Shown here in pieces: positions 59,310 to 64,000 of a DNA stretch of 64,000 bases. This DNA comes from Magnolia sinica (taxonomy: Eukaryota; Streptophyta; Magnoliopsida; Magnoliales; Magnoliaceae), in the NCBI RefSeq assembly GCF_029962835.1, contig NC_080585.1, positions 58,763,443-58,827,442 on the forward strand. Reading direction: 5' to 3'. A program made the position numbers and the translations under genes. Below the pieces are notes generated by a model. The model was not told where the DNA came from. It saw only the letters and a list, made by a program, of their open reading frames with translations, and ran no database searches. The stretch's first letter is position 1; every line of letters starts with the position of its first letter.

Positions 59310-62010
59310 TGTAACGTCTCGGAAAAATCCGTACAAAGACCTGAGTACCACCTCAGGCAGAAATCCCTAAAGACCGTATACTATGGAAATTAGACGAAAA
59401 TTAATTAAGTACTGAACTAAATTAATAGGTGGACTTGCTTGAACCACTATCTATACGAACTGCAAGACCCAAAACCATTAAAATCGCTACCTCAACATTG
59501 CTTAAAAACCTTGGAAAAATTTCAAAACCCAGTTGCTTTGGGGAGCACATTGAAACTCCGAATCAGACCTGGACCACGCGTCAAAAGTCTGATTATTGCG
59601 AAGCTATAATGTTATAATTGCCTTACTGGGCTCGACAACCATCGGGGGAATCGAGCCCAAATAGTATCCAGAAAAGCACAACTTGAGCCTAAAGCGAAGT
59701 GTGTGAGAAACGCGAATATCCTTAGAAAATGAACTCAAACTTAAGTGAATTGGACCATTCACTTGAGGGTAAAATTGAGAACTTCAGACCGTCAGTTTCT
59801 GACCCAACTACACCCATGGATCAGGGAAATTTCCCTGCACCTACTGGCATACTTGTGGCCCTGATCGAGTAACGACGACCGTTGATCTGATATAGGTCCT
59901 TCACGGCCGATCAGTTTATCGGATCACACCATAAACAAAGTCCTGATGTAGATCCATTATCAGGGAACTTGCTCCATGACTTAGGTGAGAAAAAGACCTT
60001 CCCAAAGGCCCTGTTTGTCAAAAACAGGCACCCTTTGGCTATAACTTAAGTATACCATGGCCCTGGGGCCATTTACACCACTTCTGAACCTATATAAGGC
60101 CCTTAAATCATCTCATTCCTATCCCATACGAATTTCCTCTAACCCTAGGAGAGAGAAGAGAGAAAGGAAGAGAAAAGAGTGGGAAGTGAAGGGAGATCGT
60201 TGGAGTTTGCTACAGTGATTCTTTCCTGCTACTCCAAGCGTTGAATCGTCTTTACATCTAGCTATATGAGCCATTCCAATTCGATTTGGGTAAGAAATCC
60301 TAACCCTCATCTTGTTTTAGGAATCCAAATAGAGGAATCTATGAAATGGCTAACCTATTTCATTGCTTAGGTGTCCGTTGTTCTATGTAAGGGTACGTAG
60401 GATTCGAACCAAGTTCAAAATGAGAAATCAAATGAAAAGTGCAGACTATAAATGTTTAGGTTAGGGTTTTCAAGGCTTTCAATGTCAGCAATGATTTATG
60501 TCTGACTTGATTGCTGCCATATAATCTTAGTTACGGTGTATTCGATAAACTATACATGTATGTGAATTATGTGAATATAAAATGCATTTCATGTGTTTGT
60601 TGAAATGTTTGAATGAAGGTGAAATTATGATTTATGCTTGCCATTACTATTAATATAGAATACATGTTTGTTGTATGTATGACAACTCCTTTATGAAAGG
60701 ATTTGCCATAATATATGGTATAACTAATGTAGTTTATGTATATAGTATTATGTAGTCTAAGTGTTTGATAAAATGTCTGAATGAGAAATTGATTAATGAA
60801 TCGCTTTTAATAAGGTCGTTGAGATAGGATTCTCAACCACCCTATCCATATTTATAGTTTCCTTCATGTAGTGTAAATTACTACTATGTGATTTATGGAT
60901 GAATGCATATGTATAATAACTTGTCCAATGTGTTTGATAAAATGCTCAAATGGGAATCATGTTTGAATTGTTCATTAAATATTGTTATGATTAACATATG
61001 TGACTACTTATTGTATCTGAGTATGATTGGGACTATTACGTAGTCCAGGCAATCGGTAATGGTTCCAGATTGAGTGGCCGAACTAGTTTCGCCACATTAT
61101 ATACGTTCGATGAATCTGAGCTGTATGGTGATTGTCGATAGTGGTTAGGCCACATGAAGTGCTTACGCACTCTATGTCGATCAATTCAATGTGCGCTTGT
61201 ACCAATCACACTTGTCGAATAACCCGATTGGCCTATTGTGTGTTTACCATGTATGGACACTACTGCTTGAATCTAAGGTATCACTTTCTAATGTAAAGCT
61301 CGTTTAACCATGGTACCAAGATCCGCTAAGACTCATGAGCCGGGCATGGTAGTGTATGGGACACCGTGGTCTACCTGTCGGCCTACGCTGGGGTGACGAG
61401 CCTGCCCGTAGTAACCAGTGAGCAACTCAAACTCATGAGCCGAATATGGTGGTGTATGGGACACCGTATTCGAGCTGTCGGCCTACGTTTAGGTGACGAG
61501 CCTCCCGTAGTGACCTCGAGTATAAATTAGGCCTACGCTGAGGTGACAAGCCTCCCCGTAGTGACCTCAAGTGTAAACTCACGAACTTACCTATCCACTA
61601 TTTTCATCAAGGGTGATGCCCTACAACTTGCTTATCGTATGTGATTAACTAGGATTGACGACCCTAGATGGATCCTTGCTTGGGTAAATGATAAAAAGGG
61701 AGGTACCTTAGCTTTCTAAATCTGTTGTATGAATAAGCATAATAAATTACTTGGTTAACTCAACCATGCACCACATTGCATGTGCTTTTGGCGAGGAAGC
61801 ACACTTTTAGGGAGTTTGCCATGTATGATGTTAAATGAAGTCGCTGAGGGAGTGCAGGCGAGGGCATGCATCATTACTACATGTCATTCCTACATTAACA
61901 GGAGTAATTAGGAAGTGATTGCTGTATTGCTTTATCATTACTGCTTGATTGAATTGATAACATGTTAACCTTTGCCTTATAGTACTACTGAGTTAATCAC
62001 TCACTCCCAC
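59310..62010 (+). mobile_element. LTR-B, plus strand, interrupted by GL copy 4
   Basis: It starts TGTAACGTCTCGGAAAAATC at 59310 and matches the minus-strand LTR-B at 41921-51639. At 61280-61590 it has three tandem versions of a block containing GACTCATGAGCCGGGCATGG and TCGGCCTACGCTGGGGTGAC + GAGCC. The host sequence is cut after CTCACTCCCAC (62000-62010). The uninterrupted homolog continues CTGAGACGG (complement, about 42375-42386), leaving about 465 bp of LTR for the far side of the insertion. Whether it is solo or part of an element cannot be seen. No genes were found. Confidence 0.78.
61310..61590 (+). repeat. Tandem block in LTR-B
   Basis: Repeats of 'GTCGGCCTACG...GGTGACGAGCCT...CCCGTAGTGACC' at about 61378, 61478 and 61528, with two copies of the preceding CTCATGAGCC...GTGTATGGGACACCGT. 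The single-copy equivalent in the other LTR-B is at about 43070-43140. Confidence 0.8.
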
Positions 62011-64000
62011 TGTGAGGCTCGTATCCTAGCTCGTACTGTTCCGTAGGCTTTCGCGGTCCTCCTGGTCGAATTCTGGCAACCCACGATCTGTTATCGGTAG
62101 TGGCTCGCAACCTTGAGTCATGTCCCATATTCTAGAGTCGGATCAACCCGAGACTTGTACCCTAGCAACCACACCGTCGTCGTGGTTCCGGTGCCGCGTC
62201 TCGGGCGCCGAGGTGATACCCAGGCCAGGAGATATGGGCCCGCATTCAGTTCGAAGAAAACACTGTGTATTGCAAATTCCAAGAGAATCTATCACATCAA
62301 ATGTCAAGTACACTCCCATCACTCACCATCACTCACACCCATCCCCAAGTACAACCACCCTCCCCAAAAGTCAACCTTTTCTTACAATAAAGTACCTACT
62401 TACATCACTCACCATCCCTTTCTCCCATCACTTCTCTCCCATCATCTCTCTCTCTCTCTCATCTCTCTCTCATTTCTCCCAAGCACTATGAGAGCTTGGA
62501 CGTCCATGGCTTCCATGAGAGAAACTAGGTGTGGCCCACTCCCTACCACCCAATCCCACCCTCCAAAATTGATCTCAATCGTTAAATCACACCCCTTGGA
62601 GCTCTTGAACGCGTTGGTGGAAGAAGGAAGAAGAAGATCATAAGGTGGGTGATTTTAATTATCTGATTTGTGATTTAAGGGCTCACATATGTGGGACCCA
62701 TCTTGATGTATGTGTTGTATCAAAGAGGGATCCATAGTGGCGGGGTCCCTCCGATCTCCATCTCTTTCTCTCTCTTTTATTGTTTGATGGCCCACCTAAT
62801 GCGTGCATCCATGCCATCCATCATGGCGGAGCCCACCTTGGAGTATGTGAGAAATCCTCACCGTCTAGCAAATCTAGATGCTGAGACTCACCTAATGGAT
62901 GTTTTTCATCCTGGCTGTCCGTCAAGGGTGGACGTGAGGTCAGCCACGTGGTGGCCATCCATGTGGGACGTGGGGCCCTTGATGTATGCATCTTGCCTGT
63001 ACCGTCCAGCTGGGGTCGGGTCCACCTTGATGTATGCTATACACACTGTTCATCCTTCATGCTACTGAGGGAGATCCGAGCTCAAATGGACCATGCTATA
63101 AACCAGCGAGGATTGACGTCCACCGTTGAAACGCTGGGACCCACCCCACATGTGGGGCCGCACTTGATGTATATGCCTTGCATCCAAGCCATTTGTCTAG
63201 GACGCTGGATGCTGGCATGTTTTAAAAATATAGATAATATATATGTGTTATATAATATATATATATATATATGTTATATATATATATATACTATTATAAT
63301 AATATAATATATATATGTTATATATACGTGGTGGCCCCATGTGGGACCCACGTTGATGTAATTATAATATATATAAAGTATATATGTGCTGGGTCCATAT
63401 GGGACCCAAATTGATGTATTTCCATCTGCACCGTCAGTGCTTATGAAACCCACCTTGATGAATTTGGACAGTGGGTCATTAGACCGTCCAGATCATGGGC
63501 CCTACCCTGATGTATCTGTTTACCCACACCATCTAGTAGCTGGACGTGTGGGGCCTACCTTGATGCGTGTGGGTGTTATCCACACCGTCCAACTATAGGG
63601 ACCCCACCTAGCTGTTGTATGATGTTATCACGCTTTGCAGACCCGAATGATGTATATGTTTTACCTATAGTGTCCACTGTTTGGACGGTGGGGCCCACCA
63701 TGATGCATGTGTTGTATCCAAACCATCCAACCATTTTGAAATATCATTTTACGGCATGGGTGAAAGAATGAGTCAGATCTAAAGTTCAAGTGGACCCCAC
63801 CATTGAAATAGTGGACAATGATATCCACTGTTCAAACTTCTAAGGGCTATAATAGTTTCCAAACATGCTGATATTTTGTTTTCACTTTATCTATCTCTAT
63901 GTTAACTTATGAATAAGTTGGATCTCAAAAATACATAACGGTGGGCCCGATGTGTGTATGTATGGCCCATGGGATGCAGCCCGCTTTGATGTACATGAGG
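62011..64000 (+). mobile_element. GL copy 4, truncated by the window end
   Basis: It starts TGTGAGGCTCGTATCCTAGC. The conserved 5' domain (GGTCCTCCTGGTCGAATTC, GAGTCGGATCAACCCGAGAC) matches copies 1-3. CT tracts near 62446 and 62764 and the beginning of the GTGGGNCCCAC array (about 62690-63700; exact sites at 63341 and 63688) follow. Its 3' end is outside, so the target duplication (expected CCCAC) cannot be checked. ORFs at 62113-62643 and 62691-63068 are non-coding read-through. Confidence 0.82.
63226..63395. repeat. AT-rich palindromic microsatellite in GL copy 4
   Basis: Long runs of (TA)n with ATATATGTTATATATA-type palindromes interrupt the array. Two array units (63330-63351, 63391-63418) survive within or beside it. 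Confidence 0.9.

Overview
This is plant nuclear DNA and is almost entirely nested transposable elements. The only intact, host-like gene I can support is a small PADRE/DUF4228 protein at 40290-40772. The lineages present (Sirevirus, Athila and Tat retrotransposons, CACTA, hAT-like MITEs, a tRNA-derived SINE) are typical of an angiosperm. Dense GTGGGNCCCAC / 'CACACCGTCCA' repeats remind me of magnoliid-type genomes. That placement rests on pattern memory, not on a search.

Layout, left to right. (1) 1-28066: a Sirevirus-like Ty1/copia element cut by the window start. It holds RT/RNase H (1-977), then a large insertion, then the last pol codons, an envelope-position ORF, two polypurine tracts and the 3' LTR (26416-28066). 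(2) The insertion (978-24283) is an Athila-like Ty3/gypsy element. It has 2.17-kb LTRs, a tRNA-Asp-type primer site, broken gag-pol and a perfect 5-bp target duplication TTATG. (3) Athila was itself hit twice: by a CACTA element (4675 to about 10930) in gag, and by a 5.3-kb TG...CA element (13198-18542, target duplication CTTCA) in the reverse transcriptase. (4) 28511-33490: a broken Tat-like element on the minus strand. A convergent plus-strand ORF of the 'putative gypsy type transposon' kind faces it. (5) 34546-36212: an inverted Sirevirus LTR carrying a 149-bp tRNA-derived SINE. (6) 37234-41326: a MITE-rich island around the PADRE gene. (7) 41921-51639: a minus-strand solo LTR (family 'LTR-B', target duplication AATAT), interrupted by a second giant element (43556-49241) and an hAT-like MITE. 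(8) 51640-59309: a decayed minus-strand copia fragment with gag, interrupted by giant element copy 3. (9) 59310-64000: a plus-strand LTR-B, interrupted by giant element copy 4, which runs off the window.

The most unusual content is the giant element, called GL here. Four copies occur in 64 kb. They are bounded by TGTAAG...GTGACA-like ends, make 5-bp target duplications and have no coding capacity. They carry expandable arrays of a roughly 45-60-bp unit built on GTGGGNCCCAC, the palindromic consensus bound by plant TCP transcription factors, and a second array built on GGCCCAT, a site II/UP1-like motif. I count at least 21 exact GTGGGNCCCAC sites inside the four copies, where chance would give well under one in the window. 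No rRNA, functional tRNA or CRISPR array was seen.
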